A stretch of DNA of 64,000 bases, from positions 174,501 through 238,500 of the forward strand of contig JADJLO010000006.1 of NCBI GenBank assembly GCA_016710075.1. The letters run 5' to 3'. Below, piece after piece: positions 27,867 to 36,354 of the stretch. The notes under the pieces were generated by a model. That model did not search any database and was not told the origin of the DNA. It worked only from the letters and a program-made list of their open reading frames with translations. Numbering within the stretch: the first letter of the stretch is position 1; every line of letters starts with the position of its first letter. The stretch comes from Acidobacteriota bacterium (lineage in GTDB: Bacteria > Acidobacteriota > Blastocatellia > RBC074). The translations under genes and the position numbers were made by a program.

Positions 27867-28543
27867 CCAACTGGAAAGCGAATGTTTCAGGTCTCGCAGG
27901 TCCGGCGTTTGGCGGAGACGGAACGATTTACGTTGCGACCAGGAGCGGCGGCGAAAGACCTGATTCACTGGTCGCGCTCGATCCGAAAACCTTGTCGGTC
28001 AAGGGCTGGTACTCGGCAGGCAATCAGGAGTTCTCATCCACGCCCGTCATTTTCCAGTACAAAGGGAGGGCCCTCATCGCCGCTACAACCAGAGATGGAC
28101 GCGTCCATTTGCTTGATACATCAAATCTGGGAGGTTCCGATCATCAGACCCCGCTTTTTGCAACGTCAGTGTCTTCAAAAGCCGGAGATTTCGTTCCGGG
28201 TGCTCTGGCGAGCTGGCAGGATTTGGGCGGCACGCGATGGATTCTGGCGCCTGCAATAGGCACACAGGCTGCCGATGCCGGATTCAAAGCCGAGAATGGA
28301 GCCGTGACCAAAGGATCCGTCGTTGCATGGAAGATTGTTGAACATGGATTCCGTCTTTGGCAGGCCAGGGGAAACCTATGCCGGACGGGCCCGGCAAGGA
28401 AGAGACTCAGAAAATCTGCTCTGCCTGCCACGATCTTGAAAAATCCCTCTCTCTTCGACAGGATCGGGCCGGCTGGCAGAAGACACTGGAGAAGATGCTT
28501 GACTTCGGAGCAAAAGCCACAGATCAGGAACGCGACGCTGTGA
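27812..28543 (+). CDS. Second PQQ-like quinoprotein propeller, middle fragment
   Basis: Continues the propeller (NGVWAIDLISKQVTNWKANV; DSLVALDPKTLSVKGWYSAG; LIAATTRDGRVHLLDT) until about 28345 (GSVVAWKIVEHG), after which the frame is meaningless. By comparison with the first quinoprotein, about 100 C-terminal residues are missing. The c-type cytochrome protein that follows lacks its own signal peptide, so a deletion or misassembly near 28345-28360 is likely. Confidence 0.7.
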   Translation: MRRCGNGVWAIDLISKQVTNWKANVSGLAGPAFGGDGTIYVATRSGGERPDSLVALDPKTLSVKGWYSAGNQEFSSTPVIFQYKGRALIAATTRDGRVHLLDTSNLGGSDHQTPLFATSVSSKAGDFVPGALASWQDLGGTRWILAPAIGTQAADAGFKAENGAVTKGSVVAWKIVEHGFRLWQARGNLCRTGPARKRLRKSALPATILKNPSLFDRIGPAGRRHWRRCLTSEQKPQIRNATL

Positions 28544-28779
28544 TCAATTATCTGGTCAAAAATTTCCCCGCGGAAGATGTGCCGAAGATCAACATCAACA
28601 AAGCCACGGCGGTAGAATTGGAGAGCGGCCTGTCTCTCAAACGCTCGCAGGCCACTGCGATCATTCAGTACCGGACGCAGAACGGCAATTTCAAAACCAT
28701 CGAGGATTTGAAAAAAGTCCCCGGCGTGGATTTAGAGAAAATCGAGGCGAAGAAGGATCGCATTGTTTTCGAAGAATGA
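28357..28779 (+). CDS. Cytochrome c-like plus helix-hairpin-helix protein, 5' incomplete
   Basis: Residues about 8-75 hold one heme c site, CSACH, in a context (GPGKEETQKICSACHDLEK) typical of acidobacterial exported cytochromes. Residues 80-140 are a ComEA-type helix-hairpin-helix domain (VPKININKATAVELESGLSL; FKTIEDLKKVPGVD). Heme attachment requires export, yet no signal peptide is present: the frame starts inside the preceding quinoprotein. The original gene probably lost its start in the deletion proposed at 28345-28360. Alternatively it is now a C-terminal extension of the quinoprotein. It overlaps the next gene by 4 bp (ATGA). Confidence 0.7.
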   Translation: MAGQGKPMPDGPGKEETQKICSACHDLEKSLSLRQDRAGWQKTLEKMLDFGAKATDQERDAVINYLVKNFPAEDVPKININKATAVELESGLSLKRSQATAIIQYRTQNGNFKTIEDLKKVPGVDLEKIEAKKDRIVFEE

Positions 28780-29537
28780 AAAATCCGGTTGTCATAATTC
28801 TGCTGTGTTTTGCAATACTGGGCTGTCTTGCTGCGGCTCAACCCAGATCCGATTGCTCGAAAATCGTTTCGGGCTTGGAGCGACAGTTGGAGACGCAGCG
28901 CCGCCTGCTGGTCGACTGGGCCGGGTTGACGCGTTATGGCAGCGAAAACACAGAGCTTCCACGCCCCGCATCTGTTGAAGACCGCGTGGTATTTCTCGGC
29001 GACGAGATCACCGAGAACTGGGGCCGTGGCAATTCGAAATTCTTTCCGGGCAAGCCATATCTCAATCGCGGCATCAAGGGACAGACCACTCCCCAGATGC
29101 TCATTCGCTTCCGTCAGGATGTGATCGCGCTTAAGCCCAAAGTCGTCGTCATCATGGCAGGAACAAATGACGTCGCCGGTGTCGCAGGCCCGATTACCCA
29201 GGGAATGATGGCGGAAAACATCATGTCCATCGTTGAACTCGCCAAAGCCAACGGCATCCGCGTCGTGCTGGCTTCTCTGACCCCGATTTGCGATTGCTAC
29301 GATGTTAAACAGTCAAAGCTGCGACCGTTCGGCAAGATTATCGGGGTCAACGGCTGGCTAAGGGAGTATGCCGCCGAGAGCGGCTCTGTCTATCTCGATT
29401 TTTATAAAGCCATGGCCGAAGGCCGCAATTTGAAGAAAGAACTGTCCGACGACGGATTTATACCGAATGACGCCGGCTATGCCTTGATGGCTCCGCTGGC
29501 TGAGGCGGCAATTAATAACGCTTTGCATGGAAAATAG
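28776..29537 (+). CDS. SGNH/GDSL-family protein lacking catalytic Ser and His
   Basis: 253 residues with signal peptide (VVIILLCFAILGCLAAA). The SGNH blocks are recognisable: block I is FLGDEIT where active enzymes have GDSIT, so the nucleophile (residue 77) is Glu; block II is NRGIKGQTT with Gly; block III is AGTND with Asn; block V is DGFIPND where enzymes have DGxHPND, so the His (residue 229) is Ile while Asp 226 remains. With both Ser and His replaced, hydrolysis by the usual mechanism is not possible. A binding or structural role is more likely. Translationally coupled to the cytochrome gene. Confidence 0.85.
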   Translation: MKNPVVIILLCFAILGCLAAAQPRSDCSKIVSGLERQLETQRRLLVDWAGLTRYGSENTELPRPASVEDRVVFLGDEITENWGRGNSKFFPGKPYLNRGIKGQTTPQMLIRFRQDVIALKPKVVVIMAGTNDVAGVAGPITQGMMAENIMSIVELAKANGIRVVLASLTPICDCYDVKQSKLRPFGKIIGVNGWLREYAAESGSVYLDFYKAMAEGRNLKKELSDDGFIPNDAGYALMAPLAEAAINNALHGK

Positions 29538-29544
29538 CGCATGA

Positions 29545-29610
29545 ACGCATGGAGTTCCGCCTTCAGGCGGAAGGTAATAGTTTGTTCCGCCTGAAGGCGG
29601 AACTCCATGC
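29545..29610. repeat. Inverted pair, GCATGGAGTTCCGCC family
   Basis: GCATGGAGTTCCGCCTTCAG onward (29548-29573) is inverted at 29585-29610 around an 11-nt spacer; each arm also holds its own CCGCCTTCAGGCGG palindrome. It lies between the SGNH gene and the sugar isomerase gene. Confidence 0.85.
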
Positions 29611-29635
29611 TCTACTCCAGACGGGGAGCAAACCA

Positions 29636-30706
29636 ATGAGCAACAACCAATATCCGAAACTGCATAACGCCACCTGGCCGGGTCTTGTCGGCAAGGGAGG
29701 CCCTGATGCCGAACCGATCATCGAATTTGAAACGATGCTCGACATGACGGCGGCGGCTGAAGTCGATGGCGTCCGGTTCGATGGCGTCGATATTTTTCTC
29801 TCGCTTCCGCATACCGATGTAGATTCGACCGACGAGGATCTCAAACGGCTTGCCGATCAGGTGGCTTCGAGAAATCTGGTGATCGGCTCACTGGTAGCTC
29901 CAGTCTGGGGGCCGACAGGTGGAGGCTCGGCGATGGGGTCAGCCGAAGAGCGCAAAGCCTTTCTCACACAGGTCCAAAAATCCTGTGCCATTGGCAGAAA
30001 ACTCCGCGACATCGGTATTCGCCAATACGGTATCGTCCGCATCGATTCGTCATGCAGTCCTGCGGAATGGGCAGCAGATCCGGTGGGCAATACGAAAAAG
30101 ATCGCAGAGACCTTTCGTGAAGCCTGTAACATCGCCGAAAGCTACGGCGAACGACTCGCCGCCGAGGGCGAAATCTGCTGGGGGGGCATGCATAGCTGGA
30201 AGCATATGCTGGAACTGCTGGAGCTTGTGGACAGGCCGCAGACGCTTGGAATGCAGGCCGATATGGCGCATACGCTCCTCTTTACACTCGGCTATAACTC
30301 GCCCGATGACAACCTGCTCCCCGAAGGCTACGACTGGTCGAACAAGGAAATTCTTTATGACGCCCTGGGCAGGATGACCAGTCGACTCCGCCCATGGGTC
30401 AATGATTTTCATGTAGCCCAGAATGATGCCACGGTAAAAGGCTCCGGCTCGCACGACAAGACCGGACGCCACTGCCTGCCAAACGATCCGAACGGCAAAA
30501 TGGATATCGTCCGCGCCGCCGGCTTGTGGATGCGGGACGAGACGGGATCTCCAACCAGAGCTTACAAACACATCAACTGGGACGGTTGCATGTTCTCCAA
30601 CGAGACGATGACCGACCCGCAAACCTGGCGCAATATCCTTTCGGCCATGATCTCTGTGCGCAACGCTCACGGTTGGAATTGGGGGGGGGGGGAAAGCGAT
30701 ATATGA
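29636..30706 (+). CDS. Sugar phosphate isomerase/epimerase-type TIM-barrel protein
   Basis: 356 residues of the xylose isomerase-like TIM-barrel superfamily (IolE/IolH relatives). Metal-ligand candidates include Glu in EGEICWGG, Asp in QADMAH, His in NDFHVAQND and Glu or Asp near the C-terminus. ATG 29636 follows GGGGAG. Starts further upstream would read through the palindromic repeat. The last codons pass through a run of twelve G (30681-30692), and the stop overlaps the start of the Gfo/Idh/MocA gene (ATGA), so the two are coupled. With the DUF1080 gene downstream this suggests modification and cleavage of keto-sugars. Confidence 0.85.
   Translation: MSNNQYPKLHNATWPGLVGKGGPDAEPIIEFETMLDMTAAAEVDGVRFDGVDIFLSLPHTDVDSTDEDLKRLADQVASRNLVIGSLVAPVWGPTGGGSAMGSAEERKAFLTQVQKSCAIGRKLRDIGIRQYGIVRIDSSCSPAEWAADPVGNTKKIAETFREACNIAESYGERLAAEGEICWGGMHSWKHMLELLELVDRPQTLGMQADMAHTLLFTLGYNSPDDNLLPEGYDWSNKEILYDALGRMTSRLRPWVNDFHVAQNDATVKGSGSHDKTGRHCLPNDPNGKMDIVRAAGLWMRDETGSPTRAYKHINWDGCMFSNETMTDPQTWRNILSAMISVRNAHGWNWGGGESDI
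30681..30692 (+). repeat. Run of twelve G at a gene junction
   Basis: G12 encodes the WGGG near the C-terminus of the sugar isomerase and ends 10 nt before the overlapping start of the next gene, so it also sits where the ribosome-binding site is expected. Length change would alter the isomerase C-terminus and the overlap. By far the longest homopolymer I noticed in the window. Confidence 0.8.
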
Positions 30707-31842
30707 GTAAAGAACATCTCAACATCGGTTTAGTCGGGTACGGTTTTATGGGACGCACTCATTCGAATGCTTTCCTGCAGGCCGGCCGCTTCTTCGATCT
30801 TCCCTTTCAGCCTGTTCTCAAGGCCGTCTGCGCACGCAATCCTGAACGGGTGCAGGCTTTCGCCGACAACTGGGGGTATGAATCGATCGAGACCGATTGG
30901 CGCAAACTGGTCGAACGGCCGGACATCGATCTGATCGACATCGCCAGTCCGAACGACACGCACGCCGAGATTGCCATCGCTGCGGCAAAAGCCGGCAAGA
31001 TGGTCATGTGCGAAAAGCCGCTGGGACGCAATGCAGCCGAAGCCCTCGCCATGACAGAAGCCGTGGAATCCGCCAGGGTCGCAAATATGGTCTGGTACAA
31101 TTACCGCCGAGTGCCGGCCGTCGTGCTGCTCAAGAACCTGATTGACGAAGGGCGCTTCGGGCGAATCTTCCATTACCGCGCAAAATTCCTGCAGGACTGG
31201 ACGATTTCCCAGGACCTGCCGCAGGGTGGCGAGGGACTTTGGCGCCTTGATGTCGCAGTTGCCGGTAGCGGCGTGACCGGCGATCTGCTGGCCCATAACA
31301 TCGACACGGCGATGTGGCTCAATGGACCGATTTCGGAAGTTACGGCAATGACCGAAACTTTCATTAAAGAGCGAAAACACAATCTCACAGGCGACGTTCA
31401 ACCCGTAGGTATCGACGATGCAAGCGCTTTCCTGTGCCGCTTTGCTAACGGTTCGCTTGCGACGTTTGAAGCGACGCGGTATGCGCGCGGACATAAAGCT
31501 TTATACACTCTCGAAATCCACGGCGAGCATGCTTCGGCCATCTGGGATCTGCACGATCTGCACCGGATCCAGTATTTCGATCACCGTGATGAAGGCAGTT
31601 TGCGCGGCTGGCGCAGCATTCACGTGACCGACGGCGATCATCCATACATGAATCACTGGTGGGTGCCTGGACTGCAAATCGGTTACGAGCATACATTCAT
31701 TCATCAGGTCGCCGATTTCCTTGACGCCGTCGGTGGCGGCAGGGAAGCGGCGCCGACCTTCCGTGAGGCACTGGCAACGGACCTTGTCACCGACGCGGTG
31801 CTCAAATCTGCACGAACGAGGCAGTGGGAATCAGCATCTTAA
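30703..31842 (+). CDS. Gfo/Idh/MocA family oxidoreductase
   Basis: 379 residues from ATG 30703. Residues 5-130 are a Rossmann domain (IGLVGYGFMGRTHSNAF, then CEKPLGRNAAEA with the conserved Glu-Lys-Pro). Residues 135-370 are the C-terminal substrate domain (GEGLWRLDVAVAGSG VTGDL region with the usual Asp and His). NAD(P)-dependent oxidation or reduction of a sugar or cyclitol in the cytosol. Coupled to the isomerase upstream (4-bp overlap) and followed 57 bp later by DUF1080. Earlier in-frame starts from 30526 would overlap the isomerase gene and are rejected. Confidence 0.9.
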   Translation: MSKEHLNIGLVGYGFMGRTHSNAFLQAGRFFDLPFQPVLKAVCARNPERVQAFADNWGYESIETDWRKLVERPDIDLIDIASPNDTHAEIAIAAAKAGKMVMCEKPLGRNAAEALAMTEAVESARVANMVWYNYRRVPAVVLLKNLIDEGRFGRIFHYRAKFLQDWTISQDLPQGGEGLWRLDVAVAGSGVTGDLLAHNIDTAMWLNGPISEVTAMTETFIKERKHNLTGDVQPVGIDDASAFLCRFANGSLATFEATRYARGHKALYTLEIHGEHASAIWDLHDLHRIQYFDHRDEGSLRGWRSIHVTDGDHPYMNHWWVPGLQIGYEHTFIHQVADFLDAVGGGREAAPTFREALATDLVTDAVLKSARTRQWESAS

Positions 31843-31899
31843 GTTGTCCTCAAATCCGGATCGAAATCGGTAGTATCAGAGAAAGCGAAAGAGAGTCTT

Positions 31900-32673
31900 A
31901 TGAAAAAGCCCGTAGTCATCGCCGCCGTTCTTCTGGCAGCAATGCTCCTGATCTTTACGTCAATTACCCAACAAGGTGAAGCACAAAACCCGCCCCGTGG
32001 AGTTGCCGGACGCGTTAATGGAATAGACCAGCTTGTGTTAAACGATCACGCCGGTTTTGAATCAATCTTTGACGGCAAGACACTCAATGGCTGGGACGGT
32101 GATCCGGCGTTCTGGCGCGTCGAGAATGAAGCCATCGTCGGGGAAAGCACCTCCGAAAAGCCTCTCAAGGTCAACACCTTTATCATCTGGCGAGGAGGCA
32201 AACCTGCTGATTTCGAATTGAAACTCGAATATCGCATCAACTCCACCAACAGTGGAGTTCAATACCGCAGCGTGGAGCTTCCCGAAATCGGCAAGTGGGT
32301 CATGAAAGGTTATCAGGCGGACATAGATTTTCAGAATACTTATACCGGGCAGCTTTATGAGGAGCGGGGACGCGGTTTCCTCGCCATGCGCGGCCAGATG
32401 ACTCAACTCCAGACAGGCAAAAAACAGATCATCGCCAACCTTCGCAGCAGCGATGATCTCAAAAGCCTGATCAAACCCGGTGACTGGAATCAACTCCACA
32501 TCATCGCGCGCGGCAATCTGCTGACTCATATTCTCAACGGTCACCTCATGGCTCAGACCATCGATGATGATCCGTCAGCTCGCGCAATCAATGGTTTGAT
32601 CGGCTTCCAGATGCATGTCGGCCCACCCATGAAAGTCGAGTTCCAAAACATTAAGCTGAAGATCATGAAATGA
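31900..32673 (+). CDS. DUF1080 (3-keto-disaccharide hydrolase-type) protein, exported
   Basis: 257 residues with signal peptide (VVIAAVLLAAMLLIFTSITQ). Residues 50-255 are a concanavalin-like DUF1080 domain: FESIFDGKTLNGWDGDPAFW at the start, EYRINSTNSGVQYRS in the middle and IGFQMHVGPPMKVEFQNI at the end. Members cleave 3-keto-glycosides or bind glycans. Ribosome-binding site AGAGAG. Third gene of the apparent isomerase-oxidoreductase-DUF1080 operon. Confidence 0.9.
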   Translation: MKKPVVIAAVLLAAMLLIFTSITQQGEAQNPPRGVAGRVNGIDQLVLNDHAGFESIFDGKTLNGWDGDPAFWRVENEAIVGESTSEKPLKVNTFIIWRGGKPADFELKLEYRINSTNSGVQYRSVELPEIGKWVMKGYQADIDFQNTYTGQLYEERGRGFLAMRGQMTQLQTGKKQIIANLRSSDDLKSLIKPGDWNQLHIIARGNLLTHILNGHLMAQTIDDDPSARAINGLIGFQMHVGPPMKVEFQNIKLKIMK

Positions 32674-32870
32674 AGAATGAAGAATGAAGAATGAAGAAAG
32701 AATGCAGAATGATTAGAATTAAGAATGCAGAATTAAGAATGGGAATGATTGAATGCGATTTTGGATTGAATGATTATGAAGAAGTAGTTTCTAATGTTTG
32801 AATCCAAAACTCGCATTCAAATCATTCTGCATTCTTAATTCTTAATTCTGCATTCTAATCATTCTTCTCC
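32674..32870. repeat. Inverted AT-rich repeat of GAATGAAGAAT words
   Basis: The left side is a run of GAATGAAGAATGAAGAATGA, then GCAGAATGATTAGAATTAAG; the right side is the inverse, CATTCTGCATTCTTAATTCT onward. The right arm supplies the last codons and the stop of the YVTN gene (MIRMQN). Confidence 0.8.
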
Positions 32871-33921
32871 CTTTCTCGATTATCTGAACGCCCCAGGGAG
32901 TTCCAGTCACCTTGATCTTTTTGATCACCTTGAGGCTTGCCAGATCCACGACAGAGACATCGTTTGAAGGTCCGTTTGCCGTGAACAGAGTTTTGCCGTC
33001 AGGCGAAACGGCCAGACCCCACGGGCGTTGTCCGACATCGAGAGAGGCCAGAGTTCGGTTCGAGGCTGTATCCACGACAAAGACCATGCGCCCGCGGCCG
33101 GTGCTGACGTATAGATTTTTTGCATCAGGCGAGAGTGCAAGGCCCATCGGCTTGATCTGACCGGGAATGCCGAGGGTGATCTCCTTGAGCTTCTCGTTCC
33201 TGACGGCGTCAAAGAGCACTATGCCACCGTCATTTTCCGCATTAACGTATCCGCGCAGTCCATCGGGAAGAAAAACAATGTTGCGTGGGCGACGTCCGAC
33301 CTTGAAGCTTTTAATGAGCTTGAGTGAGGCGACATCGACCACGGCGAGAGAGCTTTCGGCTTCCGAGGTCACATAAACCAGTTTCCCGTCGGGGGAAAGC
33401 GCCACCCCTTCGGGCTCGCCGCCAACCGTGATCGTCTGCACCAACTTGCCTGTAGCCAAATCAATGAAACTGACGCCGGCAATATCCTCGTTCGAAACGA
33501 AGAGCATTTTTCCGTCAGCGCTGATGGCGAAATTCTCCGGATCCGAACCTCCCTGAATGATTCGAACGAGCTTGTTCTGCTCGACATCGAAGACGCCGAT
33601 TCCGTCGGCGCTTTTGTCCGGGGGAGGGAGCGTGCTTTCATCCACGCCTGGAGGCGCGGCTGGCGAACCGCTCAGCGCGACATAGATCGTCTTTCGATCG
33701 GGGCTCGCGTGAATGCCGCGCGGACGTTTTCCGAGCGGCACAGTTGAGATGACTTCAAGCGTCGAGCCGTCGATCACGCTGAGATCTCCCGTCGCCTCGT
33801 TTGTTACGTATACGCGGTAGCCGGTTTTCCATTCAGGCGCGATCGATGGTCCTTTTTTCGAGCAGCCCGAAGTTATCAGCAACAATCCGCAGGCAATACA
33901 CATGAGCACAAGCTTGTTCAA
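32842..33921 (-). CDS. YVTN-type beta-propeller lipoprotein
   Basis: 359 residues. Signal peptide with lipobox LITSGC, so probably lipidated at Cys 20. Seven-bladed YVTN/NHL-like propeller with repeats such as RVYVTNEATGDLSVIDGSTL, MLFVSNEDIAGVSFIDL and TLFTANGPSNDVSVVDL. Such proteins are surface or periplasmic binding proteins often found with cytochromes. The last six residues come from an intergenic repeat and probably are not the ancestral end. Downstream of the cupredoxin and MauG-like genes but separated by a MITE-like element. Confidence 0.85.
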   Translation of the reverse strand: MNKLVLMCIACGLLLITSGCSKKGPSIAPEWKTGYRVYVTNEATGDLSVIDGSTLEVISTVPLGKRPRGIHASPDRKTIYVALSGSPAAPPGVDESTLPPPDKSADGIGVFDVEQNKLVRIIQGGSDPENFAISADGKMLFVSNEDIAGVSFIDLATGKLVQTITVGGEPEGVALSPDGKLVYVTSEAESSLAVVDVASLKLIKSFKVGRRPRNIVFLPDGLRGYVNAENDGGIVLFDAVRNEKLKEITLGIPGQIKPMGLALSPDAKNLYVSTGRGRMVFVVDTASNRTLASLDVGQRPWGLAVSPDGKTLFTANGPSNDVSVVDLASLKVIKKIKVTGTPWGVQIIEKGRRMIRMQN

Positions 33922-33942
33922 CGTAGTTAATCCCCCTTTTTT

Positions 33943-34263
33943 ACTTAACTGATGTTACGCATCGGTGCTTGGACAATTTAGTTGACAGCGGTTCTGACGC
34001 GCCGAAGGCGCAATTTTATTACAGCCCGGGGCAAGCGCGAAGCGCGTCGCCCCGGGTTATGGTCTCCACAATTATCTGGTCGGGGCAACGCCCCAACCAG
34101 ACCATGATGTTGATTGCCCCGTTGGGGCGTAGTTGTTTTACATGATAATTACCCGGGGCGACGCGCTTCGCGCTTGCCCCGGGCTGTAATAATTCGCGCC
34201 TTCGGCGCTTAAGAATCGTGGTCAAATCAATTCTACTGATTTCGAGTGCGTAACATAAGTTAC
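33943..34263. mobile_element. MITE-like element with GATGTTACGCA termini
   Basis: Terminal inverted repeats: left ACTGATGTTACGCA, right TGCGTAACATAAGT (12 of 14 positions complementary). Inside is a long palindrome with arms 33999-34060 and 34151-34208 containing CAGCCCGGGGCAAGCGCGAA, and a smaller GGTCGGGGCAACGCCCC hairpin. No coding capacity. The same termini bound 42894-43075. The right end touches the stop of the cupredoxin gene. Confidence 0.65.
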
Positions 34264-35030
34264 TTAAAACTGAAAACTACTTCGCTCTTTCCGGATGGAG
34301 CCAGAGTGATTTGCTGATCCTGTCTGCCGAGTTCTTCGTGCCAGGCTTCGATAGTATAGGTTCCCGGCGGCACGTTGGGCAGTTCGAATGAGCCATTCTT
34401 GCCGGTCACTGCGAAGTATGGATGTTCGACCACTCCGATCCAGGCATGCATCCACTGATGGATGTTGCATTTGACGCGGATCATGACTTCGGGCCGGGTG
34501 AAACGGCGGACGAACGGCTCTGCTCCAGGCGGCTGGCTCTGATTCCATTCGCGATTGACGATTGCCACAGGGTGTATGTTGTGAGTCAGCGGATCGGAGT
34601 TGGTCACCTTCAGCGTCTGGCCCACCTGAATACCCAGCACTCGCGGACCGAACCAGCAGCCCTGCTGATTGATCTCGACCTGAGAGGCGGATGGCTCGAA
34701 CTTTTTGTCTTCAAGCCCCTGCTTGATGTATACAAAGACATTGGCGAGCAGGGCATTGGCCCCTTGATTGCTCACTGCAATCGACTCGTCCAAAACCTGA
34801 TTCTTATGGAGATTTGCACACTGGGGATCTCCTTCCATATCCACTTTTCGGCCCGGCTGTCTCTTTCCGTCAAACATCACTTTGCCGGTAACCAGCCCTG
34901 CAGAGCCCGGATCTACCTTGAACCAGACTTGAGCTGACTTCTTCTCCGGCTTGACTCCGGAACACCCTGACAATAGTCCCAGGCCAATGCAGAGCAGCAG
35001 AATGGCCCTGTTGAGAATTGTGGTTTTCAT
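34260..35030 (-). CDS. Cupredoxin-like lipoprotein
   Basis: 256 residues with lipobox LLSGCS. The middle (about residues 130-205) is a plastocyanin-like domain with copper-ligand pattern His in THNIHP, then KCNIHQWMHAW giving Cys, His and Met or His. The C-terminal 55 residues form a carboxypeptidase-regulatory-like beta domain (GSFELPNVPPGTYTIEAWHE). Probably a periplasmic electron carrier. The ribosome-binding site AAGGAG lies over the stop of the MauG-like gene 2 bp upstream, so the two are cotranscribed and the carrier may serve that enzyme. Confidence 0.8.
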   Translation of the reverse strand: MKTTILNRAILLLCIGLGLLSGCSGVKPEKKSAQVWFKVDPGSAGLVTGKVMFDGKRQPGRKVDMEGDPQCANLHKNQVLDESIAVSNQGANALLANVFVYIKQGLEDKKFEPSASQVEINQQGCWFGPRVLGIQVGQTLKVTNSDPLTHNIHPVAIVNREWNQSQPPGAEPFVRRFTRPEVMIRVKCNIHQWMHAWIGVVEHPYFAVTGKNGSFELPNVPPGTYTIEAWHEELGRQDQQITLAPSGKSEVVFSFK

Positions 35031-35031
35031 G

Positions 35032-36219
35032 TTACTCCTTGACCGGAGGTCCGGAATTGGCGGGAACCTCTCCCGTCAGCGACTCAAGGAATTTGACCAG
35101 GTCGCTGCGATCCCGGGCTGAGAGGCCCAGCGGCCGCATCTCTTTATCAAGCTGAGGGTTTGAATTCCCGCCCCCCATGTAAAAATCCACCACTTCTTTG
35201 AGCGTCTTCAAGCTGCCATCGTGCATATAGGGCGCGGTCTTTGCGACATTGCGCAGGCTTGGAGTTCTAAAAGCTCCGCGGTCGGCTTCAACCTTAGTCT
35301 GAACAAATCGGCCCATGTCGGTCAACTCACCTTCCGAGTTCATCCCTGCGCCGACATTATGAAATTTGCCGTCTGAGAACAACGCGAACTTGTCGCCGAT
35401 CGGATGACAGGTCGCGCAATTGCCGCGATTCCTGTCTGTGAAAATCGCCAGTCCCCGAATTGCCTCGGCGCCAATCGCATCCTTCCTGCCGCCATACTGA
35501 TACCTGTCAAATGGCGAATTGCCGCTGATCAAGGTCCGCTCAAAAGCGGCGATCGATTTGACTATCTTGTTCATGGTAATCCGCCCCGGTCCAAATACTC
35601 TGGCGAATTCGTCAACATATTTTTGATCCTGGTTGAGCTTTGCCACGCAGGCATCGTGAGGCAGGTTCATCTCCAACGGATTGGCAATTGGGCCCCCGGC
35701 CTGCTCTTCAAGACTTCCAGCTCGACCGTCCAGGAATTGAGTCACATTGTAAGCTGAATTGAGCGCGGTTGGAGTATTGCGGGGGCCGGTTTGAGCATCG
35801 ATACCAATCGCTTTAGGCCAGGAGTCGGAGAAGTAGTTTTCGGGATTATGGCAACTGGCGCATGAGATCGTACCGTCGCTCGAAAGATTTGTATCGTAAA
35901 AAAGCCTGCGTCCGAGCGCGATTGACTCGGCTGTCATGCGGTTGTCGGCCGTAACCGGTACAGGCGGAAGCCCTGCCGGCGCCTTGACTTCATACGGAAT
36001 TCCAATCGGCTGCGCTTTATCCTCCTCAGCTTTATACTTTTGCTTTCCACAAGCAGTTAAAATTAATCCCGCAAAGAGGATCAAAAAGATTCCATCCCGG
36101 CGAATTGTAGAAGCAGTCCTGATTGCCTGGCGTTGGATGAGTCTTCGAAGATGATCGTTAGTGCACATGATTTCAATACCAAACTCGTATGAATCGCGAA
36201 TAATGGAGAGGTTCGACAT
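35032..36219 (-). CDS. Diheme cytochrome c peroxidase/MauG-family lipoprotein
   Basis: About 395 residues. Two heme c sites, SCASCHNP and NCATCHPIG, about 150 residues apart as in the CcpA/MauG family, with conserved TPTALNSAYN, GPGRIT and PYMHDGSL. A lipobox (LILTACG) indicates attachment to the membrane. The start is uncertain: ATG 36219 and ATG 36168 (MCTNDHLRR) both lack a good ribosome-binding site. It reduces peroxide or oxidises a protein or small-molecule partner in the periplasm. Operon with the cupredoxin gene. Confidence 0.87.
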   Translation of the reverse strand: MSNLSIIRDSYEFGIEIMCTNDHLRRLIQRQAIRTASTIRRDGIFLILFAGLILTACGKQKYKAEEDKAQPIGIPYEVKAPAGLPPVPVTADNRMTAESIALGRRLFYDTNLSSDGTISCASCHNPENYFSDSWPKAIGIDAQTGPRNTPTALNSAYNVTQFLDGRAGSLEEQAGGPIANPLEMNLPHDACVAKLNQDQKYVDEFARVFGPGRITMNKIVKSIAAFERTLISGNSPFDRYQYGGRKDAIGAEAIRGLAIFTDRNRGNCATCHPIGDKFALFSDGKFHNVGAGMNSEGELTDMGRFVQTKVEADRGAFRTPSLRNVAKTAPYMHDGSLKTLKEVVDFYMGGGNSNPQLDKEMRPLGLSARDRSDLVKFLESLTGEVPANSGPPVKE

Positions 36220-36236
36220 TACGAATGCTGTTAAAC

Positions 36237-36312
36237 AAATAAAATAGACGAAATAGACGAAACAAACAAATACCGCAATTGGAGTCGTCCATTTCGTCTA
36301 TTTCTATTTCGG
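36237..36312. repeat. Inverted AT-rich repeat, GTCTATTTCG variant
   Basis: AATAGACGAAATAGACGAAA on the left and the inverse CATTTCGTCTATTTCTATTTC on the right, between the MauG-like and Usp genes. Member of the TTTCGTCTGTTTCG family. Confidence 0.75.
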
Positions 36313-36354
36313 AAATCAACTGCTTTGTTGACCGCGAATCAATTCATCATGTCA

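Noticed and set aside
30526..30702. Upstream start for the Gfo/Idh/MocA protein
   Set aside because: It lies inside the isomerase gene in another frame; ATG 30703 begins directly before the Rossmann motif.
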